Below, piece after piece: positions 21,290-32,286 of a stretch of DNA of 64,000 nucleotides. Position numbers and translations under genes: made by a program. Position 1 is the first letter of the stretch. Every line of letters begins with the position of its first letter. The notes beneath the pieces were generated by a model. The model ran no database searches. It was not told the DNA's origin and worked only from the letters and a program-made list of their open reading frames with translations. Origin of the DNA: Fragum whitleyi (taxonomy: Eukaryota; Mollusca; Bivalvia; Cardiida; Cardiidae); assembly GCA_948146395.1 (NCBI GenBank), contig OX411559.1, positions 30,162,708 through 30,226,707 on the forward strand, in the 5' to 3' direction.

Positions 21290-21720
21290 CTTCTATGTTC
21301 ATACCTCCATGAAACTAAAGATAAATAATATATGTGTATTCAAAGAGTGTGACTATGTTTTGGTTGCATATCTTCATGCAAGTAAATACGAAAAATTCTT
21401 TTAATATCTTATATAATCAAATGGCGAAAATCCACGAAACACTCATTGCCTGAATACGCAGACGGTTAAAAAACGTAACTATTTACCTACGTCATATTTT
21501 ATTGAAAAAATACGAGGAACATTTTTAGATTCATGATCAAGAGAAATGTTATTGTCACAGTATTAGACCTGAAACTGGAGTTTTACCAATTATGAAATAC
21601 CAATTAATAGATGAAGAGAGTATTTATAGATTTCATAGAGGTATGAAACTAAATACAATCACGTTTCGCGTATTCATACAGTGTGATAAGGTTTTCAGTT
21701 TCATACCTCAATGAAGCCAA
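21290..21720. repeat. Low-copy repeat with TTTCATACCTCCATGAAAC words
   Basis: TTCATACCTCCATGAAACTA at the left, ATTTCATAGAGGTATGAAAC and AGTTTCATACCTCAATGAAG at the right form loosely inverted ends; GGTTTCATACCACCATGAAA occurs again at 41389-41410. Class unknown. Confidence 0.35.
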
Positions 21721-21886
21721 AAAATACTCTCTAAATCTCTTAATTGAATAAAATAGTACATCTAAGATACTGTCGGCTTGTGAGTAGACTGCTCAAAATT
21801 TGTCCATCGCGCAAACGTGAAACCGTTGGAAATGTCACAAACAGCTTCATACAATTCTTGAATCAGGATCGACCTTTGTGAGGAAT

Positions 21887-22333
21887 TTAACAACATCGTG
21901 AAATTAACAAACTGAATACTATCGGAATGATGTTGGAATGAAATTGAATGGGAATGATGAGTATGTTTTGAGTGAAATTAAAGGAATGTAATCCAATATC
22001 GCTAATTTTGTTCAGGATGAACAAAACTAGAGATATTTATTATCTCCCTTTAATAAAATGTTGCATACAAGATCTATAAATAGCCTCCCTTTTCTTCAAG
22101 TACCAAGCAGACGCTCAAAGATTCAACTAGTCAAAGAAATCATGATTTTTCGCTAGCTTTTTTTTTATTTGGAATGTAAGTTGTTTATCTCATCCTTTTA
22201 AGTGATTTCCGAGCGTTTTATAATGGCCTGAAGTAGCTTTTGGAATGAACGAATTGGACACTGAGTGAAGGATTTAGAATGGATTATTTGGATTATTTGG
22301 ATGAAAGTCAATTTTACGATGTTGATAACTGTA
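21887..22333 (+). mobile_element. Fam-A MITE, copy A8
   Basis: Left TTTAACAACATCGTGAAATT, hairpin TTTTGTTCAGGATGAACAAA, right TCAATTTTACGATGTTGATA followed by ACTGTA. Full-length, 447 bp. Confidence 0.85.
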
Positions 22334-22495
22334 TTACATTATAAAGATTTCGTTAATGTGCACATGTCGCAGAGACCAAAAGCTAATATCAAGAATCCCA
22401 CGTGCGGATGTCAACGCTCAGATGTTGAGTTCTGGATGGTGGACGAAAATCCAAGTCGTAAAGAGGGATGAAAATAAAGAAAGATGGTTTTACAG

Positions 22496-22942
22496 CATTC
22501 GGAACATCACTCGGCCATTTCCGTAAACTGCAACAGACCTCGGATGTATGTAAGGCGGATGGGTATGTAACAAAATCGTGCATTTTGTTAGGCGGAAACA
22601 GTGTAAGAAAAATTAGTACTGTAGATTTAATTCTATTACAGTAAATAACAACTGAAAAATCTTGATTTTTGAGATTGACAAATCATTCTCAAAAATTAAG
22701 ATTTTTCTGCCGTTATGTAAGAATCTAAAGATATTTATATTAGGAAACGAAGGTTTCACGTCAGTGACTTAATCGAGTAGCGTTTTGTAACGCCGAATGT
22801 TTTCACTACCAGTTTTGAAGGCTAACGCCATTTTAACTGACGTCATCGAGTTTTACCAAGGTTTTTCCGTAATTTTTTAAAAATAGTCCGTCTGTGTACA
22901 TCCGAGGTTGATCGTGAGATTGGCCGAGTGGTGTTACGAATG
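22496..22942 (+). mobile_element. Fam-G Mutator-like MITE, copy 1
   Basis: Inverted ends CATTCGGAACATCACTCGGC and GGCCGAGTGGTGTTACGAATG-type word. 447 bp, non-coding, containing an ATTTTTGAGATTGAC/ATCATTCTCAAAAAT hairpin and one TGACGTCA (22838-22845). Flanks GGTTTTACAG and GGTTGACCAT match at 6 of 10 positions, a decayed target duplication. The inverted copy at 30383-30810 keeps a perfect 10-bp one. Confidence 0.8.
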
Positions 22943-22999
22943 GGTTGACCATTTTAAATTCAGCGTATTTGTAAAGATTAGAAGCAGACTATCACCAAA

Positions 23000-23101
23000 T
23001 CAAGGGTTTTTTTGCCCTACCACGGAGAAGCTAACGGCGACGAACGACGCAAAGGCTTCAGCAATACCTCAGGTTTTCTCCGAAATGAGCCGGGCTAAAA
23101 G
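23000..23101 (+). repeat. Fam-D-like 3' end
   Basis: CGGCGACGAACGACGCAAAG, then GAAATGAGCCGGGCTAAAAG, resembling the GACGACGAACGACG ... GAGCTAAAAA ending of fam-D. The rest of the element is not visible. Confidence 0.35.
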
Positions 23102-23289
23102 TGTGTACATTTTCGCTTGACAGCCATTAACACTGAGTTTATAACAAATCAAAAGGCCTTTGGTACTCAAGCTATGTGTCTTATATCTATTTATGATCAA
23201 CAAAACTTCTTGTTACCCTTTTATCTAAAACATCACAGGCAGTAAAATCAATAGTCTCTCTAATAAGATATAGTTTATCCTCGACGGGT

Positions 23290-23348
23290 GATCAAAATGT
23301 CGTATATACAGTTTAAAGAATGTTGAAGATACGACACTTTTGGCCGTC
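23290..23348. repeat. Short hairpin related to 15627-15672
   Basis: CAAAATGTCGTATATACAG and GATACGACACTTTTGGCCG. Confidence 0.45.
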
Positions 23349-23424
23349 CACTGACGATACGTTGGATAGATGTCTTATTTGTATTTATTAGTAAGGCCGT
23401 TGCGTGATAATGGAACATCTGGCA

Positions 23425-23665
23425 AGTGCTAAAAATTTTGACATTTTTCAGACTGCATGGTCTACGCAGTCCAATAAGGGTTTAAAACTGTGTCGCTTTT
23501 GACAGTTTCTGAATCTAGAATAGCCATTCTATCTTACCTTTTGAAATGCGGTTCCTATTTGACCCGTCCTGAATGCAATGTTTTTACTAAAATTTTAAAC
23601 TAATGGAGTGCCGAGATAGACCCTTTTCGCATGATGTCGAGAAAGGGGAATAATTTGTAAGCAAC
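23425..23665 (-). mobile_element. Fam-F MITE, reversed, diverged
   Basis: Minus-strand order matches 43313-43581: TTTGACCCGT-like, GGTAAGATAGAATGGCTATT, CTAGATTCAGAAACTG, then a GACTGCGTAGACCATGCAGTC segment. TTTCTGAATCTAGAATAGCC on the plus strand is the clearest anchor. Confidence 0.5.
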
Positions 23666-23770
23666 TTAGAATATCCCCTCCGAGGAAAATAGGACTGTTG
23701 CTCCTTTGGTAGTGATCATATGGTTCATGTTTCAACTACAAGCATTTGATAATACCAGAAATATGCATTT

Positions 23771-23870
23771 TGAGCCTGTGCGTAAAATTTCCAACAATTT
23801 CACATAAGAGCAAAGCATAGCCTCTCGCCAGCCTGTGCAGCCGCAAGTCTGTCCTGAGCCTTTGCTATGC
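23771..23870 (+). mobile_element. Fam-E MITE, truncated
   Basis: TGAGCCTGTGCGTAAAATTT, CCAACAATTTCACA, then TGCAGCCGCAAGTCTGTCC and TTTGCTATGCGC. Internally deleted, without a clear right end. Confidence 0.6.
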
Positions 23871-24039
23871 GCACTGATAAAATCTTGATCCCTTAGTATT
23901 CAAATTGATTTGCTTTAACCTTTTATTTTATATCGATTGAGAAACAATTTCTTACAACTGAGATTGATCCCTCTCGATTCTGATTGCTAGAAAATTCACC
24001 AGTACTCGCGCCGAATGTGTGGGCCAGTGAAAGAACCAA

Positions 24040-24090
24040 GATCGATAGCCACTCTCGGGTATCGAACTCAGGACCTCATTGTCATATATT
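24040..24090 (-). repeat. tRNA-like box-B remnant
   Basis: The minus strand reads GAGGTCCTGAGTTCGATACC, typical of a T-arm. No box A or SINE body is seen. Weak. Confidence 0.25.
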
Positions 24091-24383
24091 CTGTGTATAG
24101 TGTATGTCCATCATGGACCTTCATGTATGAAATTAGTGAAAATGTCACGAGAAAAAAACGTATGTCAACGTTGTCGCTAAACTACAACGTCAACGATAAA
24201 GGCGACTACAATATCTCAATAACTCGAATTTTCTCCGAAAACATCCAAGCAACACATCAAATATTACGCCAAGGTTTTGTGAACTGATCCTCTAGTTAAT
24301 TCGCACTTTACAAGAATTATCTCTTTCTCATTATCAAAACGAAGGGTTAATCAGTCCGAAGTTATGCATTTTTCTTTTTAGCC

Positions 24384-24430
24384 AAAACATCGTAATTACA
24401 GCTTGGTTAAAGCTGTAATTACGATATTTT
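24384..24430. repeat. Fam-Q palindrome
   Basis: AAAACATCGTAATTACAGCT and AGCTGTAATTACGATATTTT around TGGTTAA. Confidence 0.8.
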
Positions 24431-25194
24431 AGTTGCTAAACAGCGACATTTTCCTTCCCAATGGAACAAAGCAGCTGAAATCTCGAAGAAGGGCACATAA
24501 AAGAGCAATGAAAATTTCAAATTCGTTAAATGAGTTTCTATTTTTGGTGCACCGCTAGGGCCTAAATGATGTCGTTAAGGCAAGTTCGTTTAAATTTTGT
24601 TCATTGGTTATTTTCCCGATTAATTTACGGCAATCCAATTTTGCGACAATACCGAAAGGCGAAACAAGAATTACCCTGCGGTATTAGTCTAACAGAGTTA
24701 TAATAAAGAACAGTTTCCCATATAACGGACCTCAAAATTTCACTCCTATAATGAATCAAAGTGTTGTAAGCACTTAATGTGCGGTACTGAATGATTGAAT
24801 CGGTTATTGTTGATTCAGGAGTTTTTATATATCTAGTTTTCAAAAAATGTAATATCCAAACTCAAGTTATTGTTATAAATAGTCCGAAAACTACATTCCA
24901 CATTAAATAATACCTTGAAAAATTACGGAAAAAAACGTTCGTAAGACAAAGATTTTATTAATGATGTCGACAAAATTAATTCAGCATCTAAGTGCCTAAA
25001 CACAAGTATTGACATTTTCTTTACCCATAGTTTAAGGTTTGAATAAACATACAAATACACATCCATCCTTTTGATGCGTAAATTTAAAAATAAATGTCCC
25101 GAAAGCCAATAAGCTATTTGAAACATATGTATAACACTGTCTTATGGTTAAATTCCATCTTGAAAATCTGTAGAAACAAGTTTTCAGAAAAGTA
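24431..25194. other. Unassigned stretch
   Basis: No gene or repeat recognised; short frames on the minus strand have no protein-like features. Confidence 0.4.
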
Positions 25195-25234
25195 CGAGAG
25201 AGAGAGAGAGAGAGAGAGAAAAAGAGAGAGAGAG

Positions 25235-25309
<75 letters not shown>
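25195..25309 (+). repeat. (GA)n microsatellite
   Basis: About 115 bp of GA with two small interruptions (AAAAA and ATT). Purine on one strand only, so triplex (H-DNA) formation is possible. It yields the ERERER and SLSLSL frames on the two strands, which are not genes. Confidence 0.98.
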
Positions 25310-25311
<2 letters not shown>

Positions 25312-26068
25312 GAGGAGTGACACACTGCATACATACACACTGTGTAAATTTTTAAGAAGGGTGATAGTGTCTATGAGGGATCCCTATTCTGAACAGGTGA
25401 TATGTATCAACATCAGGACAACAAAATGACACAACAAGAGAAAATGACTTTTCTATACCATAATGCGAAAAACGAAGCTAAATGAGAAACTGTAAAGCAA
25501 GTTCTCTCGTTATTCCTACGCACGTGTAAAGGTAACGTCTTGACGTCATGTGTTAAAATGGCCGTACTAGGATAACGTCAAAATAACTGTCACCGACTTT
25601 TCTTGACAAATCACCAGAAAGCATGATATAAATCACCTTACCTTCAGACTGTTAAGAAATCCGACGTCATTCGTGGCGCCTTCACTAGGCGTCACTTTTT
25701 CGTCGCTGACGTCACTTGACGTACTTGGAGTTTTCCGACGTTTCATGAAAAGAGGCATTGTTCACATCTAATTATTTTTCAAGTCTTCTTTTTCTTATTT
25801 TCAGGTCCAAGTCTTTTAAACTTTTTTAGACTTTGAATTTAAATCTGTTTGCTAATTCACTCCATGCGATCACCTTGTTATTAAGCACAGAATGTAATTT
25901 CTTTATCTAATAATTGTTTAGGCCTATATGAAAAATTAAATACTGAAATTACAATAAAGCACTTCAACATACAAATCATCAGCCTTTCGATCACGCGAAT
26001 ATTATCCTTGGAAATAACTTCAAACGTATACCTTTTCATTTAGTACATTAAGTATTATGTACATACCA
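25310..26068. other. Unassigned stretch with two CRE palindromes
   Basis: TGACGTCA at 25541-25548 and 25707-25714, with further GACGTCA-like words between 25661 and 25745. No gene seen. Confidence 0.4.
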
Positions 26069-26198
26069 TGCATTTTGGATGAAACGTTCGCGAAACGATC
26101 TACAAATGGTTACCCGCTTTGCACGTTTATTCACGTGCAAAGCAGAGTAACATTTATAAAACGTTTTCAAACGTTCTCTTATCATGAACGCAATGCAG
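26069..26198. repeat. Fam-P hairpin MITE
   Basis: TTGGATGAAACGTTCGCGAAACG, ACCCGCTTTGCACG/CACGTGCAAAGCAGAGT, then AAACGTTCTC and ATGAACGCAATGC. Full hairpin, moderately diverged. Confidence 0.7.
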
Positions 26199-26437
26199 TT
26201 TATATATCTACATTGACTCTATATTTCAACTTCGACATTGGAAATGAACTATTTCGGTACATAATTCCCATTCTCGATCGCAATGACTTTTCTAATAGAC
26301 GCAATGACATTTCTGTCTCTTGCAAATGAAAGACCTTGGGTGTTCGATTACATTGCAGGTTATACGGCTATCTTAGCGTAATTTGTCACCCCGGTGACCT
26401 TACCAAGACACTCTATCGTTGGTTTGTGACCAAAATA

Positions 26438-26476
26438 TCGTCTCTTAAGCTTTATTCAAGCTGTAGTTACGACGTA
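26438..26476. repeat. Fam-Q palindrome, decayed
   Basis: ATCGTCTCTTAAGCTTTATT then CAAGCTGTAGTTACGACG. Confidence 0.6.
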
Positions 26477-28000
26477 TTAGCCGCCGAACGATGCCGGATT
26501 TACCTGTTATAAATTGTAGTATTACCTTCAGAAATAACCCACACCCTAAGAACTGTTACATCGGACAAATACCTCTGCATGAAAACATGTTAAGGATTCA
26601 CAATGAAAACTGTTAAGGCGTCTGCTAATTTTTTAAAACATGTCGGTTTCTACATTATTTGTATAACCAGAAGACACGTTAGACTTTTTAAATTTTCCTA
26701 TTCCCTTCCTTAGATAATGAATAATCCTGGTCGAAATATTTTTGAAATTGATATTTCGGAAAAAAAGAATTTTCAGGTAAATTTAATCGAAAATCAGTGT
26801 TTTGTCTACTTATTTTTGGATTTTTAGAACAGAAAGCAGAAATATTGAAACATTTTATCTGTTTGGCACTAAAACCCCTCAGTTTTCTCTATTATACCCG
26901 TTTTCTGAAAGGAATGTCTTCTGTTTCAAAACTTATATGCATTATTTCAATTTTATGTGTATGTTACAGACTCTGCCTAATTCTTTTGGTATGTTACAAG
27001 TTCTTTCCTACAGCGTTACAAACTCTGTCATTTATATTGCATACAAAAATCCCAGTTTTCTTGGCGCCAGGATTGTCAAAAACACAAATAGAAAACGCAA
27101 CGAAATCCAAGTTATCTTATATTTAAGTCTTTTACTGCGAAATACGAGGTAGATGGGGAGAAAAGTCCCTAACTTCATTTTATGCGATGTATCTAAAATA
27201 ATAATGATCTCCTTTTTAATTTATGAAAAACAGTATGCCTTCCTTCTTTTCAATCATATCTGCCTGACTTTCAGGATAAGAAAACGCTCTAAAATGTGAA
27301 TTATACGAATGCCTATACATGGTAGTCTATAATCAACATCGTAAAACTTTCACCTGCTTTAAATGAAAGGGATCTTGTCAAGAAAGTGTAAGCTTAAAAT
27401 CCCAAAATCGAAATGGATTGAACATTTTCAAAATCATCGGTTTAAATCTCTTCTACAAATGACGGTGTTACGATTGTTCGCTCAGCATTTCTCCAATATG
27501 AAACTTTTGTTCAAATAAATCTACATTTGCTGTTTTTAAGAAATGAAAAAATAGGGTCGTGGTGCTTATTTTATGCGTAGACCTGTTAACAAATGGGTAC
27601 AATCACCGAAGTGTGTTGTTTAAATTACTTTTAAAATTCTATGGAAAATATAACCCTGAAGTGAAATAATTTAAAAATATATAAATCCAAGCACAAAAAG
27701 GTCTTGTTTCGCATTGTGATTGTAAATGGACACTAATTTGCACTGAAGTAAAACATACGAGAATTGAAGGGCAAAAACCTATATTCGGTCTATATAAAAA
27801 GTCAATCAAACCTTCTGATCTTTCTCCGAGATTTATACAGAAAAAATGTCAAAAGAGCTAGCCATACTCTGATCTAAAATATTTTCTGAGAGGATAGACC
27901 CGCCGAATTACTATATGGTTATAGTTTTTAGTTTTTAAATTTTTCGAATTCACAGGTCATACACGAGAGCCTAGGACGCTCTACCGAGGCCTGCGAAAAA

Positions 28001-28210
28001 GTTCAAGAACTAGTTCTTAGACATTCTAGAACGTTAATTGGCAATTCGAGAACAGTCGAACTAGCTCTCGAACCAGTTCTAGAACTAGTTCTTGAACTTC
28101 TAGTACTAGATATTGAATCAGTTCTTAAATTTGAGTTCAATTTCAAGTTCTAGAACTAGTACTTGAACTGACATTAATTGCTCTAGAACGCTCAAAAATC
28201 ATTTCTTGAG
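28001..28210. repeat. Cluster of TTCnnGAA palindromes (heat-shock-element-like)
   Basis: Exact TTCnnGAA words occur at 28002, 28024, 28045, 28077, 28089 and 28148, most inside longer words such as GTTCTAGAACTAGTTCTTGA. TTCnnGAA is the half-pattern recognised by heat-shock factor in animals. The stretch may equally be a degenerate palindromic satellite with no function. Confidence 0.6.
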
Positions 28211-28625
28211 CTTTTTGAAGGGTGTAAAGCCAATAGCTATATACGATATAGTCACATATTATTCTAAAGTACTTTAGGGGAAACCATCTATCTAAAGTTA
28301 TTTAACGTTTGTAGCAAACTAGATTAAGAGTGTTAACTCTATTGCGATAGCAGAGATTATTTTTAAATCAATTCCCAAAATGTCAACTTGGCGGACGTGC
28401 CATAACTTCGAAAGGACAAATTCTTATGTTAATTCAATCATTCTGTGAAAGCATGAAACAGATTGGACGAAAGCAGTGGACTCTTGAGCTATGATGTTGG
28501 TATAATCATTATGTGAAAATCTGAAGCAAATCTCATAGAGATTGTGGACTCTTTTGGGAAGATAAGTCTTAGTTTACAGACGGGCGGACGGGTAGATATT
28601 AAGACAGACGGGAAATCATGGCTAG
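28211..28625. repeat. Probable interspersed repeat ending in GACGGGCGGACGG
   Basis: CCATAACTTCGAAAGGACAA, two related sub-blocks (GCAGTGGACTCTTGAGCTATG and GATTGTGGACTCTTTTGGGA, about 80 bp apart), then CAGACGGGCGGACGGGTAGA. Such GAC-rich endings resemble those of mollusc interspersed repeats; that is recollection. No second copy in this window. Confidence 0.35.
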
Positions 28626-29171
28626 AATAACTAATAAATCTAATTCAAATGAATTAAACAAAAGAGATGTTTTCCATAAGAATCTGTAACCTCTATCAGT
28701 GATGTAGTTACTATACTGTAACACTCTCTGTCATGCACCGTAACATATGTCATATTATATTTTTTCGATTTTTTTTATTTTTAGTTGTGAAAATTAGGAG
28801 GAAAACTATTACCAATTTATTCAATTGGAATAATTGTTTGAGATTGCATGAATTTCCAATATGAAACGCAATCTAAAAGCTTTTAATGGCTTTACTTTGG
28901 AAAAAGGCACAGAGTACTTGAATTTTCCTTTAATCTTCAAAATTCTAGTTATTTGCAGGATAAGATATGAAAGTAAATGATTATGCGGAGTATCATACTG
29001 TATAATTGTCTTTTTTACATTCGATTGAGAAAAGATCACATATTATTTTGAAAAGGGTAGCGTTTTTGTTTTCCGTAAATACAGAAATCGTGACTGTTTT
29101 CATTGCGAATCCTTAACATGTTTTCATGCAGAGGTATTTGTCCCTTGTAACAGTTCTTAGGGTGTGTAACC

Positions 29172-30372
29172 TGTTAATGCTTAAAGAAATGGTATTTTTG
29201 ACCTGTAGTTATATATTGAAACTTAAACGTGAACACACGATAATTTTCTTAGAATACTCGTAAAATCTATTTAAAAAGTGTAAGTTAATCATTAAAAGAC
29301 AATAAGGGACTTTTCAAATGAAAATATTTGGAAAATTGTTTTTTGATACATCTGGATACATTGGAAATTTTTATAGATCGTTAGGCCCCATCCCTTAATA
29401 TCTGTCACGATAAGACCCCCCAGAATTTAAAGCTTTTTATCTACACAGTATATATATACTCTTCAAAAAACATGTTCTTTGACATATGGTCTTTATGTAG
29501 ATTTTAATTTTTACAAAAATATCTATATGTGTGTGTAAAGTCAATCAATGAAGGTGAAGTGAATGCATCTTCACACTGTATTAAACAGAATTACTATTTT
29601 GATCAAGGATTTGTAACAGAGACGTTAATTAAGGACGTTACGTCGCGCACGTGTCTAATAGTGGGAAAATCGACATCTCGTATCTGGTTCCACACCTTCT
29701 TACCGACGATCCTACTTAGAATGGAGGTATAAGTCGACGTTGACTAAGCACTTAGAGTAAAAAAATACGAAATATCGTTACGTTATTCGACGTCCTGGAC
29801 TAACGTTGTTATCCAGGGTCAGACTGATCTGGCTCTATACATAAAGCTGTAAGTCATGTTATAGCGATCCCAGAGGTACAAGATAGTATATCCAAGAACA
29901 ACAAAGTCATTTGCACAGACTTGTCGTATAGAGCCTGCCTTGTAGCCACCAATAACTTTATGACGTTGTTCCTCTGTTCGCTTGACATGTTTTCATTACG
30001 AGTGTGTGCCTAGTCGTTCAATTTCAAAAGCAATCAGGTAGTCACATTTAATCCACAAAAAATTGGAAAGCTATCAGGAATGTCCAGTAAATCTGTAACT
30101 ACTCGTGTTGAATGATAAATTAAGATTTTACATAATTTGACGTTGACGTCACTATTCAGAAACGACGTTGAGTAATTCATTGCAATTACATGTGATATTC
30201 TTAAATCATAATTACTGTTCACAAATCAATCAAAATTTATCTTAGTTTTACAAGAACTCCCAAAATCGTTTGTTTAATCAGTGTAAAAGAACGTTTTTTG
30301 AAGAGTATATATAAGGTAACGGACACGAAAAAATAAACAAATCGATGCCAGGCGATCTTAACAACGGAGCAG
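29172..30372. other. Unassigned stretch
   Basis: No repeat or gene recognised. One TGACGTCA at 30144-30151. Confidence 0.4.
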
Positions 30373-30382
30373 TAACGACATT

Positions 30383-30810
30383 CATTTGGAACACCACTCG
30401 GCCAATCTCACGATCAACCTCGGATGTACATAGACGGACTATTTTTAAAAAGTACGGGAAAACCTTGCAAAAACTAGTTGACGTCAGTTAAATTGGCGTT
30501 AGCCCTCGAAACTTTGAGTGAAAACATTCGACGTCGCCAACGCTACTCGTTTAAGTCACTGACGTGAAACCATCGTATCTTAATATAAATATCTTTAGAT
30601 TCTTAAAATAAGGGCTGAACAAATATTAATTTTTGAGAATGATCGATTTTTCAGCCGTTAATCACTGTAAAAGATATAAATCTACAGTGCTAATTTTTCT
30701 TACACTGTTTCCGCCTAACAAAATGCACGATTTCGTTACATACCCACCCGCCTTACATACATCTGAGGTCTTTTGCAGTTTGCGGAAATGGCCGAGTGAT
30801 GTTCCGAATG
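30383..30810 (-). mobile_element. Fam-G Mutator-like MITE, copy 2 (intact, 10-bp target duplication)
   Basis: 428 bp, reverse-oriented to the copy at 22496. Ends CATTTGGAACACCACTCGGC and GGCCGAGTGATGTTCCGAATG-type word. TAACGACATT lies on both sides (30373-30382 and 30811-30820). A 9-10-bp duplication is characteristic of Mutator-like elements. No coding region, so the transposase must be elsewhere. Confidence 0.88.
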
Positions 30811-30820
30811 TAACGACATT

Positions 30821-31621
30821 TAGTAGCCGCCATTGATGAAAGACTTTAAAACAATATGGCGAAAAACGGCGGTGGTCAAGAGGAGTCCCATTTTAAATGA
30901 GTGCTTTGATTGGCCGTCCCAGTTTTAGGTTTACAGCAGCGATCTGTGAAATCGAGGTCGCATATCGAAAACGAATATAAAGTATCTGATAAAAGCGAAC
31001 AGCTTGTAGCCTTTTAGAGACTTTTCAAACTTCGCAGATGCCCCCCCCCCCCCCCCCCCCCCTCCGCTCCATCAAGACCTTCGTCATATTTCCTGATATG
31101 AACATATTTGTTTATAACGGTTATTCGTTTATACAACACAGCAAAACTTAACCACTCATCAACAAAAACATACGAATTTCTAATCAGTCGAAAAATGTTT
31201 ATATCACTTCCGCGGCAAAACTTATACAATACATTCATCTTCAACTTCACGTGTTCACCACTAATTAAAAATTCCAATTGAATTTAAAATCCTTGAAACC
31301 ATTTTCAATTAGATGTAGAATTCGATTACGAAAACCAAAGTACTCCACGTGCTTTGATGAAACGGTACAGTGCTGGAAATAAACGAGATCTTAAAATTTT
31401 ACCAGTATGGCGTTCGGTGTGGTATACTGATTACGTGCGGTTTGTAAAATTGAACTCAATTTTGTCCATTTGATCGTGTCAAAAGCGGGTTTCAAGAAAA
31501 TGCCACTTACAAAAAGATTGTCATTTTGAACACATCAGCAATTCAACATTTTCTTTTCGATTGTAGTCAGCATCAAAAGCTAACCGAACACTGAGTAATT
31601 TCAAAGTAAAGTAAATTTAAA
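30821..31621. other. Unassigned stretch with poly-C tract
   Basis: Contains the 22-C run at 31041-31062. The 87-residue minus-strand frame crosses the run and is not taken as a gene. Confidence 0.4.
31041..31062 (+). repeat. Poly-C tract (22 C)
   Basis: Uninterrupted C run; G-rich on the minus strand. Confidence 0.9.
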
Positions 31622-32024
31622 TTCGAAAATTCTTTTTGAAATGAAATTGAATGAGCGTGTTGAGTGAATTTTAAGTGAAATTAAACGGAGGTAATCAAAC
31701 AGCGATAATTTTGTTCAATTTGAACAAAATTATCTATATTTATTACCTCCCTTTAAAAAAAATTTCTGTTTATGTGTCTTCATGGAAAATCAGATATTTT
31801 AAAATCCAAGTGAGCCAATAAAATAGTAGAATAACGGTTGGTCGATTTGAATTAAATGTTGAACGTCTTGGACGGTTTCGAAATATTTTCTAAATATTTC
31901 GGAGCGTTTTTGAGCGATTTGAGTGAGTGTTTGGAATGAATGAATGTGTCGCCAAATGAGTGATATAGAATTATTTTTGTGGGAACTTTAGTGTCTATTT
32001 CGCGATGTTTTTAACTATAGATAT
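31622..32024 (+). mobile_element. Fam-A MITE, copy A9
   Basis: GAAATGAAATTGAATGAGCG, hairpin ATAATTTTGTTCAATTTGAA, right TCTATTTCGCGATGTTTTTA then ACTATA. Left terminus lost. Confidence 0.75.
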
Positions 32025-32286
32025 CACATTTTGCTAGTCCATCGCCGCCATGTGTATCTGCAGAGCACAGAACGTAACTTTTCCAATTTACATCACTGTC
32101 CTATGCACTTATACCGTATACAGGTAAATTGTATCTACCTTGTTATAAGTAATTAACATCCAGGCTAAAATCAATAGTTCATGCTTACAGCGTGACCCCG
32201 TAAGTTTACGGACTCTCCAGTTTATATTGCCTCGTATTTGAGAACCGGCACGAGATAAGGACCCATGGGAAAAATCAGTTTTTATT

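Larger units (their letters stand above)
26540..29166. mobile_element. Fam-T: 2.6-kb element with 71-bp inverted ends and 5-bp target duplication
   Basis: Seen directly: 26540-26610 and 29096-29166 are inverted copies with only about three differences. Both begin CACACCCTAAGAACTG when read inward, and TAACC lies on each outer side (26535-26539 and 29167-29171). Inverted ends plus a perfect 5-bp direct flank are what a cut-and-paste transposon leaves. A 5-bp duplication together with ends starting CAC is the pattern of Transib/RAG-type transposons, but CACACCC departs from the known CAC(A/T)(A/G)TG heptamer, and no transposase is recognisable inside. The overlapping 109- and 116-residue frames near 26797-27152 look like chance. 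So: a non-autonomous or decayed element of uncertain superfamily. An insert with the TTCnnGAA cluster lies at 28001-28210. Confidence 0.7.

Noticed and set aside
25032..25429. ORFs of 74-111 residues over the (GA)n tract on both strands
   Set aside because: They are translations of a microsatellite (ERERER / SLSLSL) without unique protein sequence.
26797..27152. Two overlapping plus-strand ORFs of 109 and 116 residues inside fam-T
   Set aside because: Two frames open over the same AT-rich DNA is a sign of chance; neither shows a transposase motif or other domain.
26540..29166. A firm Transib/RAG assignment for fam-T
   Set aside because: The heptamer is CACACCC, the spacer is 18 bp and no transposase is present; only CAC ends and the 5-bp flanks fit.
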